64,000 nt of DNA from Streptomyces aurantiacus (GTDB lineage: Bacteria > Actinomycetota > Actinomycetes > Streptomycetales > Streptomycetaceae): positions 1 through 64,000 of the forward strand of contig NZ_LIPP01000010.1 of assembly GCF_001418335.1 (NCBI RefSeq), read 5' to 3'. Below, in pieces: positions 26,379 to 34,441 of this stretch (the stretch's first letter is position 1; every line of letters begins with the position of its first letter). The notes below the pieces were generated by a model that saw nothing but the letters and a program-made list of their open reading frames with translations, did no database searches and was not told the origin of the DNA. Position numbers and translations under genes: made by a program.

Positions 26379-27377
26379 TCACACGTCCTTTCCGCTGAGC
26401 CGCGGGAAGAGTCCCTCGGCGTTTCGGTGGTCGAGAAGGAGCCGTTCCTCGGCGTCGAACTTCCCGTGGGCCAGCACGCGGTGACCGGTGCCGAGCGTGG
26501 CCGCCTCCGGCATGAGGGGAAAGTCCGAGCCGACCAGGAGCCGGCTCGCCGGGCTGAAGGAACGCAGTGCCGCCAGGGCGTGCGGGTCACCGGTCATCGC
26601 GATGTCGAGGTACAGCCGGCGCAGCGAGCCCATCGGGTCCTCGGGCAGCCGGGCGGCGAGTGCCGGGCTGATGAGCGCCCCGGCGGCGAGCCGTCCGGCG
26701 AGGGACGGCAGCCCGCCTCCGCCGTGCGGCAGGATCACCGACAGCTCCGGGAACGTTTCGAGCGTCCGGTTGCAGAGGAGCTGCGCGGCCACCCGGACCG
26801 TTTCGAAGGGGAATTCGTACCACGGGGCGGGCACGTCCGGCAGCGGCAGGCCGCCGGCCGGCGGGACCGTGGGGTGGACGAACAGCGGCCGGTGCCGGCG
26901 TTCCGCTTCCGCGAAGAGCGGGTCCATCGAGGGGTCCCCGACGTACAGTCCGCCGTAATTGCTGACCAGGCCGACACCGTCGAGGCCGAGTACGTCGACG
27001 GCGTACGCGAACTCGTCCAGTACCGCGTCCATGTGCGGAAAGGGAAGCACCGCGAACGCGCCGAACCGGCCGGGGTGGTCGGATATCAGGCCGGCGAGGT
27101 ATTCGTTGACGCGGCGCGCGAATTCCGCGGCCGGTTTGACCTCCAGTGAGGTCGGAACACCCGGCCAGACGCTCGTCACGGCGGCCCGGATTCCATGGCG
27201 GTCCATCATGGAGAGGCTGGCCCCGGCGTTCCACGTCGGTTTGTCGATGCCGGGCAGTACGGTCGGAATTCCCAGGGCCTGGAGTTCGTCGCGGTAGAAG
27301 TCCGGGAGGATGTGGTGGTGCACGTCGATCGCACGCAGCCAGGGTTGTGCGGCGGGTGCCCGGGTGTCGTCCTGCAT
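26379..27377 (-). CDS. Amidohydrolase-2 family decarboxylase (ACMSD-like)
   Basis: A 332-residue TIM-barrel metal enzyme with the amidohydrolase ligands in order: H20 and H22 in DVHHHIL, FVHPTVPP, LPHGGGG and the Asp of GSDFPLM. This subfamily holds ACMSD and other aromatic-acid decarboxylases. GAGGA lies 6 bases before the ATG. ACMSD acts on a ring-cleavage product of 3-hydroxyanthranilate, which is an intriguing link to the phz-type genes 8 kb away. However, no 3-hydroxyanthranilate dioxygenase is present in the window, so direct decarboxylation of an aromatic acid is equally likely. Confidence 0.87.
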   Translation of the reverse strand: MQDDTRAPAAQPWLRAIDVHHHILPDFYRDELQALGIPTVLPGIDKPTWNAGASLSMMDRHGIRAAVTSVWPGVPTSLEVKPAAEFARRVNEYLAGLISDHPGRFGAFAVLPFPHMDAVLDEFAYAVDVLGLDGVGLVSNYGGLYVGDPSMDPLFAEAERRHRPLFVHPTVPPAGGLPLPDVPAPWYEFPFETVRVAAQLLCNRTLETFPELSVILPHGGGGLPSLAGRLAAGALISPALAARLPEDPMGSLRRLYLDIAMTGDPHALAALRSFSPASRLLVGSDFPLMPEAATLGTGHRVLAHGKFDAEERLLLDHRNAEGLFPRLSGKDV

Positions 27378-27386
27378 GCCCGGTCC

Positions 27387-27791
27387 TCAGGCCCGGCTCG
27401 TGCCGGACGGGTTGCTGATCAGGCAGCGCCAGACTCCGTCGGCGCCGCGCCGGGCGATGTCGGCGGCCGTTCCCTCGACGCGGACGTGTTTGCCGTCGGG
27501 ACCGGTCCCCTCGTGCACGTAGTCGATGATCATGAGGGCCGTGTCGCCGACGGTGTAGGCGTGCCGCACCTTCAGGCTGATGGGCAGGCGGTGGGCGGTC
27601 ACTTCCTCGCCGGAATCCCAGAGTTTCTCGCCGGCCTGGAATTTCCCGGGGGAGAGGACGCGCATGGCGTGCGGGTCGAAAAGCATCTTCAGGACTTCGA
27701 GATTGCCGGCGTTGAATGCCTCCGAGAATGCCGCGGGGAGCTGCACGAGGTCGGTCGGAAGGGCAATCGCCTGGTCGCTTGAATTCGCCAT
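27387..27791 (-). CDS. SnoaL/NTF2-like protein
   Basis: A 134-residue NTF2-fold protein of the SnoaL-like/DUF4440 group, with the conical beta-barrel pattern (SEAFNAGNLEVL, HAYTVGDTALMIIDYVHEG, WRCLISNPSG). Members act as small cyclases, hydratases, isomerases or ligand-binding subunits; no catalytic residues can be assigned. It heads the operon 27791 to 23278 (SnoaL-like, amidohydrolase, two NATs, KAS III, DUF6059-like). It is divergent from the flavodoxin-like gene, with 204 bases between their starts. Confidence 0.75.
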   Translation of the reverse strand: MANSSDQAIALPTDLVQLPAAFSEAFNAGNLEVLKMLFDPHAMRVLSPGKFQAGEKLWDSGEEVTAHRLPISLKVRHAYTVGDTALMIIDYVHEGTGPDGKHVRVEGTAADIARRGADGVWRCLISNPSGTSRA

Positions 27792-27995
27792 GGCGACAGC
27801 ACACCGGGATCACGGGAGCACGCTCAACCAGGCACCTTCCAGTGTGTCAGGTCGCCGCCGGTATTGCGCCGGATCTCTTGCGTACCTGACGAACTGTGTG
27901 GCATTCGGCTATGCGTACCGGTTACGCGGAACTCATGATGCCGCTCGTACCGAACGTGACGTGGTGATCGAGAACGCGAGTGGCGAGGAGTGCAC

Positions 27996-28676
27996 GTGAT
28001 CAAGGTAGCCATCATCTTCCATTCCCGGAGCGGGAACGTGTTCAAGCTGGCCGCGGCGGCCGCCGCGGCGGCCGAGAAGGCGGGCGCCGAACCGAAGCTG
28101 CTCAAGGTCGGCGAGCTGCCGGACCCGATGGTGCTGGACAAGGAGGCGTATGACAGCGTGGAAAGTGCCACCGCCGATGTGCCCGTGGCCACGCTGGACG
28201 ATCTGCTGTGGGCGGACGCGATCATGATCGGCAGTCCGGTCCACTTCGGACTGCCGGCCCCGCAGATCCTGAACTTCATCGACCACTCCGGCCCGGTCGC
28301 CATCCCGGGCAAGCTGGTGGACAAGGCCGTCACCGTGTTCGCCTCGGGGTCCGCCGCCCACGCGGGCCAGCAGACGACGATCCTGGCGCTGCACAACGCG
28401 GTGTGCCACTGGGGTTCGCTCATCGTGCCGAACGGATCGAGCGTCGAGATCCTGGCCTCGGAGCACAACGGTTCGCCGTACGGCACGTGCAGCATCTCCC
28501 GGCACCTGGCGAGCGAGGTGCACGAGGACAACCTCAGGGCGATCGAGCACCAGACCCAGCGCCTCGTGGAGGTCGCCACCGCCTACGGGATCGGCCTCCG
28601 GCAGACGGAGTCGGCCATCAAGTACGTCGGCCTGGAGGACCTCGCCAGGAAGTTCCCCCACCTGTCGATGGACTGA
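27996..28676 (+). CDS. Flavodoxin-fold NAD(P)H:quinone/FMN oxidoreductase (WrbA-like)
   Basis: The 226-residue protein has the flavodoxin-like FMN loop FHSRSGNV at its N-terminus, IIGSPVHFGLPA in the middle and VFASGSAAHAGQQTT for the flavin ring. These are hallmarks of the WrbA/NAD(P)H:quinone oxidoreductase group. I chose GTG 27996 because GAGGAG lies 5 bases upstream; the GTG at 27990 overlaps that site. It may supply reduced flavin or keep quinonoid intermediates reduced for the hydroxylases of the cluster, which is inference. A strong hairpin follows. Confidence 0.87.
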   Translation: MIKVAIIFHSRSGNVFKLAAAAAAAAEKAGAEPKLLKVGELPDPMVLDKEAYDSVESATADVPVATLDDLLWADAIMIGSPVHFGLPAPQILNFIDHSGPVAIPGKLVDKAVTVFASGSAAHAGQQTTILALHNAVCHWGSLIVPNGSSVEILASEHNGSPYGTCSISRHLASEVHEDNLRAIEHQTQRLVEVATAYGIGLRQTESAIKYVGLEDLARKFPHLSMD

Positions 28677-28723
28677 GACCGACTGAGCACCTGTCGACCG
28701 ACCGACCGCGCGACTCGCGACCA

Positions 28724-28752
28724 GCGACCGGCCCCGCATCGGGGCCGGTCGC
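28724..28752 (+). terminator. Perfect 13-bp hairpin terminator
   Basis: GCGACCGGCCCCG (28724-28736) and CGGGGCCGGTCGC (28740-28752) pair perfectly around a 3-base loop, 47 bases after the flavodoxin-like gene. Confidence 0.8.
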
Positions 28753-28762
28753 TTGCGTATGC

Positions 28763-28794
28763 CTCTCCCTGTCCCTGTCCCTCTCCCTGTCCCT
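28763..28794. repeat. TCCCTG/TCCCTC hexanucleotide repeat
   Basis: Five tandem CTCTCC or CTGTCC-type units lie between the hairpin and the promoter region of the next gene. Confidence 0.75.
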
Positions 28795-28838
28795 TTTCTC
28801 CGTGCCTTTCGCTTTCGCCCCGTGGTACATTGGTCTGG

Positions 28839-28859
28839 CACTAGAACAACGTACTAGTG
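28839..28859. promoter_or_regulatory. Probable TetR operator upstream of the first NmrA-like gene
   Basis: A perfect inverted repeat CACTAG...CTAGTG with a 9-base spacer lies 78 bases before the NmrA-like gene at 28937. Its core TAGAACAACGTACTA matches, with one mismatch in 15, a sequence in the promoter region of the TetR gene at 31655-31672 read on the other strand. Shared, palindromic and promoter-proximal, it is a good candidate for the binding site of the cluster's TetR repressor. Confidence 0.65.
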
Positions 28860-28936
28860 GCCGATCGTCGTCCCGGCGGAGGTCGACGAGCGAGTGACAC
28901 GAGCCCCCACGCCCACACCTCTCGCAGGAGGAATCC

Positions 28937-29638
28937 GTGAAACTGGTCATCTTCGGCGCCAACGGACCGACCGGCCGACTGGCCACCGAACAGGCACTCG
29001 CCGAAGGGCACACGGTCACGGCCGTCACTCGCCGGCCCGACACGTACCCGCTCGGCGGCGCCCGGCTGCGGGTCGTGGGCGCGGACGTCCACGACGCCGG
29101 AGCGGTGGACCGCGCGGTGGCCGGACAGGACGCGGTCCTCTCCACGCTCGGCCTGCCGTACACCAAGGAGCCCGTGACGGTCTACTCCGACGGCGTCGCG
29201 AACATGATCAAGGCGATGGACGTCCACGGCGTCCGCCGGCTGGTCTGCGTGAGCTCGATGGGTGTCGACCCCGAGCACGCGCCGGGTGAGTCCTTCACCT
29301 TCCGGAAGCTGATCGCACCGATGCTGCTGAAGATGGGACGCACGCTCTACGAGGACATGGGCCGCATGGAGCAGATCGTGCGCGCCAGTGGTCTCGACTG
29401 GACGATCATCCGCCCGGCCGGCCTCTTCGACGGCACGGCCCCGACCGACTACGTCGTCGGCAAGCCGCGCACGCCCGGCCGGTTCACCTCGCGCAACGAC
29501 CTCGCGGACGCGCTGGTGCGTTCGGCGGTCGACAGCCGGAACGTGGACGAGGTCATCGAGGTCGTCACGACGCGGGGCGTGCCCAGTTACGCCGGTGTCT
29601 TCGTGAAGGAGGCGCTGCACATCGGCAACAAGCGGTGA
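28937..29638 (+). CDS. NmrA-like NAD(P)-binding reductase/epimerase 1
   Basis: A 233-residue atypical SDR with the cofactor-binding loop GANGPTG at the N-terminus, RRLVCVSSMG in the strand before the active site and WTIIRPAGLFDG near the substrate pocket. The classical YxxxK pair is absent, as in the NmrA/BVR-B group. AGGAGG precedes the GTG start. It is a paralogue of the gene at 31724, and both sit under the same putative TetR operator. It could reduce a quinone, enone or diazo/diazonium intermediate, which is speculation from context. Confidence 0.88.
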   Translation: MKLVIFGANGPTGRLATEQALAEGHTVTAVTRRPDTYPLGGARLRVVGADVHDAGAVDRAVAGQDAVLSTLGLPYTKEPVTVYSDGVANMIKAMDVHGVRRLVCVSSMGVDPEHAPGESFTFRKLIAPMLLKMGRTLYEDMGRMEQIVRASGLDWTIIRPAGLFDGTAPTDYVVGKPRTPGRFTSRNDLADALVRSAVDSRNVDEVIEVVTTRGVPSYAGVFVKEALHIGNKR

Positions 29639-29678
29639 CGCGCGGCCGGGTGGCACGCCCGGCGTTCAGCAGGAGGGT

Positions 29679-30680
29679 TCAGCAGGAGATCAGCGTCAGC
29701 CCCATGGACATGCCCCCGCCGAACGCGGCGAGGAGCAGCAGGTCGCCCTCGGCCACGGCGCCCGAACGGCTCAGGTGGTCCAGGGTGATGGGCACCGACG
29801 CGGCACCCGTGTTGCCGTACCGGGTGACCGTGGTGGCCAGCCGGTCCGAAGCGATCCCCAGGCTCTTGGAGATCTCGTCCAGGATCCGGCCGTTGGCCTG
29901 GTGCGGCACGAAGTGTGCGAGTTCGTCGGGCCGCACCCCGTTGTCCGCGAGGAATTCCCGGATGCCGGGAACCACCACGCTGTCGATGAAGTCGCTCACG
30001 CCCCGCCCGTCCATCCTGAAGTGGTGCAGGCCCGCGCTCAGCGTCTCCTCCGTCGCCGGCAGCCGGCTGCCGCCTGCGGGGACCCGGATGAGGTCACGTG
30101 CCGCGCCGAAGCCGGCCAGCCGGGCGGACAGCAGCCGGCGCCGGCCGCCCGGGCCCAGTACGACGGCACCGGCACCGTCTCCGAACAGCAGGGCGGTGCG
30201 GCGGTCGTCGAGGGCCAGGATGCGTGAGTAGACGTCGGCGCCGATGACCAGCGCGTAGCTGTGCTCGTCGCCCGCCAGGAGCCGTTCGGCCACCGGCAGG
30301 GCGAACGTGAAGCCGCTGCACACGGCGTTGACGTCGAAGGCCGCGGTTCCGTGGCCGGCGCCGAGCTCGTCCGCGACGACACTCGCCGTCGCGGGCTGCG
30401 GGGAGTCGGGCGTGGAGGTGGCCACGATGACGACGCCCAGCTGGGAGGCGCTGACGCCGGCCTGTTCGAGAGCGGCCCTGGCGGCGGCGACGGCAAGGTC
30501 CGACGTCGCCTCCTCGGGCTTGGCCCAGCGGCGCTCGCGGATCGCCGTCTTGCGCCAGATCGCCTCCTCCGAGACCCCGATCAGTTCGCTGATGTCCTTG
30601 TTGTCGATGACCCGGCTGGGCAGGTAGGAGCCCGTGCCGAGGATTCCGGGTCCTGCGGTGACCGCACCACATGTGATCAT
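29679..30680 (-). CDS. KAS III (FabH-like) synthase, second copy in cluster
   Basis: A 333-residue KAS III with a canonical triad: C121 in NAVCSGF, His in FVPHQANGRI and Asn in RYGNTGAAS. It is much more FabH-like than the copy at 23622. The ATG ending at 30680 has GGAG about 7 bases upstream; the open frame runs further but into antisense sequence. It lies between the NmrA-like gene and the TetR gene. The 223-base gap upstream leaves room for its own promoter. It could provide a starter or acyl unit for the product, or be a spare fatty-acid initiator. Confidence 0.9.
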   Translation of the reverse strand: MITCGAVTAGPGILGTGSYLPSRVIDNKDISELIGVSEEAIWRKTAIRERRWAKPEEATSDLAVAAARAALEQAGVSASQLGVVIVATSTPDSPQPATASVVADELGAGHGTAAFDVNAVCSGFTFALPVAERLLAGDEHSYALVIGADVYSRILALDDRRTALLFGDGAGAVVLGPGGRRRLLSARLAGFGAARDLIRVPAGGSRLPATEETLSAGLHHFRMDGRGVSDFIDSVVVPGIREFLADNGVRPDELAHFVPHQANGRILDEISKSLGIASDRLATTVTRYGNTGAASVPITLDHLSRSGAVAEGDLLLLAAFGGGMSMGLTLISC

Positions 30681-30903
30681 GGTCTGCTCCGTTGTCGTCC
30701 TGATGGGGTACGGCCACACGCTCCGGGTCGGGCGCGACGGGAACGGGTCCGGTCGCGGCCCCCGGTGTCGGTGTGCCGTCTGGTGCCTTCTCCGTTGCGC
30801 ACCGGTCCGACGCCGTACGGGGACGGCTCGCCGGATGCGACGGATCGCACACATCAGGACAGTGGGCGCGCGCTCCGCGGTCCACCGGAACTCCACGGGT
30901 CTG

Positions 30904-31608
30904 TCAGGTGTCGATCTGGGCCTGGAGCCCGTCGAGCGCGTACCGCAGTCCCAGGTGGAAGTTCTGCTCCCAGTCGTCGTCGAGCAGGTACTCGTGGCTC
31001 GCCAGTGTCGGGTACGTGTCCCGGTGGCGACGCAACTGCTCCTGGGCCGCGGCCCGTTCGCTGTCGGACCAGCGCAGGCTCGACTGGCTGGCGGTGGATC
31101 CCTGGAGGTGGCTGTACAGCAGCCAGCACGCTGCCGTGACCGCCTTGCCCCGGAAGCCGACGCGTACCAGGGAGGCTTGCAGGAACTCCATCCAGGCGAG
31201 GAAGTTCGGCCCGATCGACGGCCGTTGACGCAGCGGCAGGGCGGCCGACCACGGGTGCCGCAGAAGCGTGGCCCGGCAGTCCGCCAGGAGGGCGACGATG
31301 TTCTCCCGCCAGTCACCGGAGTCCCTGTCGGGCAGCGAGGTCTCGCCGAAGATGGCGTCGATCGCCAGGTCGATCACGTCGGCCTTGGTCTTGACGTGCC
31401 AGTACAGCGTCGTGGTGCCGACGCCGAGCCGCTCCGCGAGGTGCCGCATGGTCAGCCGGTCCAAGCCTTCCTCGTCCAGCAGCGCGACCGCCCCTTCGGT
31501 GATGCGCTCCCGGGTCAACGGCGGTACCGCGCGCGGCACCGGCGGGCGCAGCCAGACGCTGTGCGCGGCCTCCGCGACGGTCGGATCGTTCCCCCGTGGC
31601 TTGTTCAC
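30904..31608 (-). CDS. TetR/AcrR-family repressor (TetR_C type)
   Basis: The 234-residue regulator has an N-terminal helix-turn-helix (LTMRHLAERLGVGTTTLYWHV) quoted in its key part and a C-terminal domain like that of the tetracycline repressor (LLRHPWSAALPLRQR, then RYALDGLQAQ at the end). It is divergent from the NmrA-like gene at 31724. Two related palindromic sites at 31655-31693 lie between the genes, and the same motif occurs at 28839-28859, so it probably represses itself and both NmrA-like genes in response to a small ligand, perhaps a cluster intermediate. Confidence 0.9.
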   Translation of the reverse strand: MNKPRGNDPTVAEAAHSVWLRPPVPRAVPPLTRERITEGAVALLDEEGLDRLTMRHLAERLGVGTTTLYWHVKTKADVIDLAIDAIFGETSLPDRDSGDWRENIVALLADCRATLLRHPWSAALPLRQRPSIGPNFLAWMEFLQASLVRVGFRGKAVTAACWLLYSHLQGSTASQSSLRWSDSERAAAQEQLRRHRDTYPTLASHEYLLDDDWEQNFHLGLRYALDGLQAQIDT

Positions 31609-31654
31609 GACGGTGCCACCAGCCTCTCCGGCTCTCGTGCTCTCTGCCTGCCAT

Positions 31655-31693
31655 GGTAGTACGTTGATCTATGGGATCGAACGTTGTACTGGC
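31655..31693. promoter_or_regulatory. Pair of probable TetR operators in the divergent promoter
   Basis: Site one (31655-31672) contains TAGTACGTTGATCTA, and site two (31676-31693) contains TCGAACGTTGTACTG. Both match the core of the operator at 28839-28859 (14 of 15 and about 11 of 15 positions). They occupy the gap between the repressor start (31608) and the divergent gene (31724). Confidence 0.62.
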
Positions 31694-31723
31694 GACGGAA
31701 CGCTGTTCGGGCAGGAGGCAGCC

Positions 31724-32368
31724 ATGAAACTCGTGGTGTTCGGCGCCAACGGTGCCACGGGGCGCCTGGTCGTCGCCATGGCCGTCACGGCGGGCCACTC
31801 GGTGACAGCCATCGCCCGGCGGCCCCGGGAGTTCCCGTTCCACGACCGGGACGTGCAGGTGGCCGAGGCCGACGTGCGGGACGCCGAAGCGGTGGACTGG
31901 GTCGTGGCGGGCCACGACGCGGTCGTCTCGGTCGTCGGCGTACCCCCGACCAGGAGACCCGTCACCGTCTACTCGGAGGGCGCCGCCAATATCGTCACGT
32001 CGATGACCGGCCACGGAACGCGGCGTCTGGTGTGCGTCAGTTCCGCGGGCCTCGACCCGGCCGTGCGGTCCGGCCGGGCGCTGTCGCGAAGGGAGGCGCG
32101 CCGCCGCGTCTTCCAGGCGCGGATGCGCGGCGTGCACAGGGACATGGGGCGCATGGAGGACATCGTCCGGGGCAGCGCGCTGGACTGGACCCTCGTGCGG
32201 CCCGGCCGCCTTTGCGGCGCGGGCCTCACCGACTACCGGACCTCCTCGCACGCCCTGCCCGGCGCTCGTACGTCCCGCGGTGACCTCGCCCATCTCCTCC
32301 TCCGTCAGACGGTGCGCGACGGACAGACGCGCAAGACCGTGTACGTGTTCTCCGGCGACCGCCTCTGA
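31724..32368 (+). CDS. NmrA-like NAD(P)-binding reductase/epimerase 2
   Basis: The 214-residue paralogue of the gene at 28937 shares MKLVxFGANGxTGRL, RRLVCVSSxG and the MGRMEDIVR helix. It is shorter and more Arg-rich in the middle (ALSRREARRRVFQARMRG). The nucleotide-binding loop GANGATG is intact. AGGAGG lies 6 bases before the ATG. It is divergent from the TetR gene, and the operators lie between them, so it is a likely direct target. No clear terminator follows. Confidence 0.88.
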   Translation: MKLVVFGANGATGRLVVAMAVTAGHSVTAIARRPREFPFHDRDVQVAEADVRDAEAVDWVVAGHDAVVSVVGVPPTRRPVTVYSEGAANIVTSMTGHGTRRLVCVSSAGLDPAVRSGRALSRREARRRVFQARMRGVHRDMGRMEDIVRGSALDWTLVRPGRLCGAGLTDYRTSSHALPGARTSRGDLAHLLLRQTVRDGQTRKTVYVFSGDRL

Positions 32369-32555
32369 ATCGCGACTCTTCATTTCATCTGCAAATATCA
32401 GAACGCGCCGCGAGCCCGGACGCCTCCCCGTGTTTTGTCCTGGGAGGCCGAACCGATCCGGCCATTCAGGCACGACGGCCGGTGGCCGGTGGCCGGTTCG
32501 GGGGCGCGGCGGATACGGAGCGAGTTCCGCGAGGGGATCGGAACGCGCAGAGGTG

Positions 32556-32783
32556 TCAGTCCGGGTCGCCGTCCGCATCCCAGAGCAATGGACCCGCCAG
32601 GGTGTAGGTGTCGAAGGCCTGGGCCGTCGCCCGGTCGGCCGGAAAGCCGTATTCCGCAACGCCGAACCGATCACCGGCCGACTCGGCCGGCTGCGGCAGG
32701 CCGGCGTTTTCGTTAACCGGTTCCGTCGGTTCCGGCGGTATTGGTGATTCCGCGGGGCCTTTCTCGGTGGTGTCCATGCCCAT
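32556..32783 (-). CDS. Small acidic hypothetical protein
   Basis: A possible 75-residue protein beginning MGMDTTEKGPAES and rich in Pro, Glu and Asp; it ends in an acidic WDADGDPD tail. No known family is recognised and no ribosome binding site is clear before either ATG (32783 or 32777). Codon usage is compatible with coding. It stands alone between the NmrA-like gene and the IS701-like gene. It could be spurious or a small cluster protein; there are no Cys or Ser/Thr-rich core features that would argue for a modified peptide. Confidence 0.3.
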   Translation of the reverse strand: MGMDTTEKGPAESPIPPEPTEPVNENAGLPQPAESAGDRFGVAEYGFPADRATAQAFDTYTLAGPLLWDADGDPD

Positions 32784-33178
32784 GAGGGTGAGGTTACCCG
32801 TGAGGTGGCCGTCAATCCGGCCGGTAACAGTCCGTCATGTCTCATGGGAGAGGTCGCTGTCCGGCGGTGCGTCGTCGTGCCTCTTCGGTGAGCGAGGTGA
32901 CAGATGTCAACGTTCACCGTGGAGAAAAGCCGCACGGCCCCATAAAATCGTGTCGCTTTGGCGAGTTTTGTGGCCACCGAAGGAAGGGGGCGGGCTCGGA
33001 CAAGCGGAGTCGCGATCCGGGCTCGTCCGCACGGCGTGATCGGCTTCCACCGGAAGACCGCATCGTCTTGCGCCCGGGACGGGTCACGGGAGCCGCTCGC
33101 GTTATACACGCGTCGCCAAGGCGGACAGGGAAACTGCACGATCAATTCGAGGGCATTCGCCTGCCCGAGGAGAGTCGT
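32784..33178. other. Intergenic region upstream of the IS701-like gene
   Basis: This 395-base stretch is less G+C-rich than its surroundings and carries no recognisable gene. It presumably holds the promoter of the gene at 33179. I looked for an inverted copy of the CTTCTGATGGATCTCCG end found at 34708 and did not find one here. Confidence 0.4.
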
Positions 33179-34441
33179 ATGTACGGGGGTACTGCAGTGC
33201 CATTGCCGTTGATCGCCGCCCGCGCGGGAATAACGGAAGTAAATCGTTTACCTGACGACAGCGTAAGCGACGATTTACTCCAGGAAATGTCGACGTCGCT
33301 TTTTGCGTCACTGCCGCGCGCGGACCAGCGCAAGAAGGGCGTCACGTACGTAAAAGGCCTGCTGAGGGTCACCGGGCGCAAATCCATCAGGAACATCGCG
33401 AATCTCATCGGTGGCCGAGCGGTCGATCAGAGCCTGCACCATTTCATCAGCGAATCCACCTGGGACTGGATGCCGGTGCGTGAGGCACTGACCCGGTATC
33501 TGGTGCCGCGCCTTCCGGTGGAGGCCTGGGTGGTGCAGAACACGGTGATCCGCAAGGCCGGCCAGCATTCCGTCGGTGTCGACCGCCGCTTCGTCCCGGC
33601 CGAGGGCCGGGTGCTCAACGCCCAGCAGGCGGTCAGTGTCTGGGCCGCTTCGGGCGGCCGGAGCAGCCCCGTCGACTGGAGCCTCCATCTGCCCCAGGTC
33701 TGGATCGACGACGGCTGCCGCCGGAGCCGGGCGTCCATCCCGGACAGCGCCGAAGTGGAGCCCGTGACCGACAGGGCCGCCAAACTCTGCGTCGAGATGA
33801 TGACGGAGTGGGCCATGCCGGTACGCCCGGTGGTGCTGGACGCACGGGCCATGGACGTCCTCACGCTCGTGAACCGGCTGGGCCGGCGGGGCATCCCGCT
33901 GATGGCGCGCATTGACGAATCGCTTCCTCTGGTCGTCACCGACCCGGCGCTGACCGGCTATCAGGGCACCGCGAGGATGCAGGCGTCGGAGGTGGCGCGG
34001 GCGTGCAGCGGCTCACGGCACCCCGTCCGGTGGCTGCAGCCCGGCCTGGGCGGCGGCGTACGGACGGGGCAGCTGGCGACCGTGACCGTGAAACTGGCGT
34101 CGGGGAGACCAGGCATGCGCAGGTCGGCAACGGCCCGGCCGCTGACCCTGTTCGCCCTGTCCGAGCGCGGCAGGCAGCAGGACGCCCCGCAGCTGTGGCT
34201 CACCGACCTGCCGTGCGGTCAGCCGGCCGTGCCGCTCGCCCTGTGCACGCTGCTGGACCGCGTCGAGGACGACTACGCGCAGGTGTCCAAGACCGTCGGC
34301 ATCGAGGACTACGTGGGCCGGTCGTTCGAGGGATGGCACCGGCACATGACCCTGGCCTCGGCCGCGCACGCGGTCTCCGTGCTGGCCTCGGCGAACGCCA
34401 CCCACTGGCGGGGCGCGGCCGGGACACGGCACGCCACCTGA
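33179..34441 (+). CDS. IS701-like transposase homologue, probably catalytically dead
   Basis: The 420-residue protein has IS701-family landmarks: KGVTYVKGLL, ADQRKK, SVGVDRRFV and VVLDARAMDVL. The position of the first DDE Asp, normally in a VVDDT-type motif, reads VVQNTVIRKAG, so the first catalytic residue is missing. The GAGGAGAG site before ATG 33179 is strong. The first 40 codons are AT-rich and contain two TTA codons (33248-33250 and 33275-33277), which in Streptomyces makes translation depend on the bldA tRNA. No terminal inverted repeats flank it. I recall similar degenerate IS701-like genes inside actinomycete biosynthetic clusters; a regulatory role has not been shown here. Confidence 0.75.
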   Translation: MYGGTAVPLPLIAARAGITEVNRLPDDSVSDDLLQEMSTSLFASLPRADQRKKGVTYVKGLLRVTGRKSIRNIANLIGGRAVDQSLHHFISESTWDWMPVREALTRYLVPRLPVEAWVVQNTVIRKAGQHSVGVDRRFVPAEGRVLNAQQAVSVWAASGGRSSPVDWSLHLPQVWIDDGCRRSRASIPDSAEVEPVTDRAAKLCVEMMTEWAMPVRPVVLDARAMDVLTLVNRLGRRGIPLMARIDESLPLVVTDPALTGYQGTARMQASEVARACSGSRHPVRWLQPGLGGGVRTGQLATVTVKLASGRPGMRRSATARPLTLFALSERGRQQDAPQLWLTDLPCGQPAVPLALCTLLDRVEDDYAQVSKTVGIEDYVGRSFEGWHRHMTLASAAHAVSVLASANATHWRGAAGTRHAT

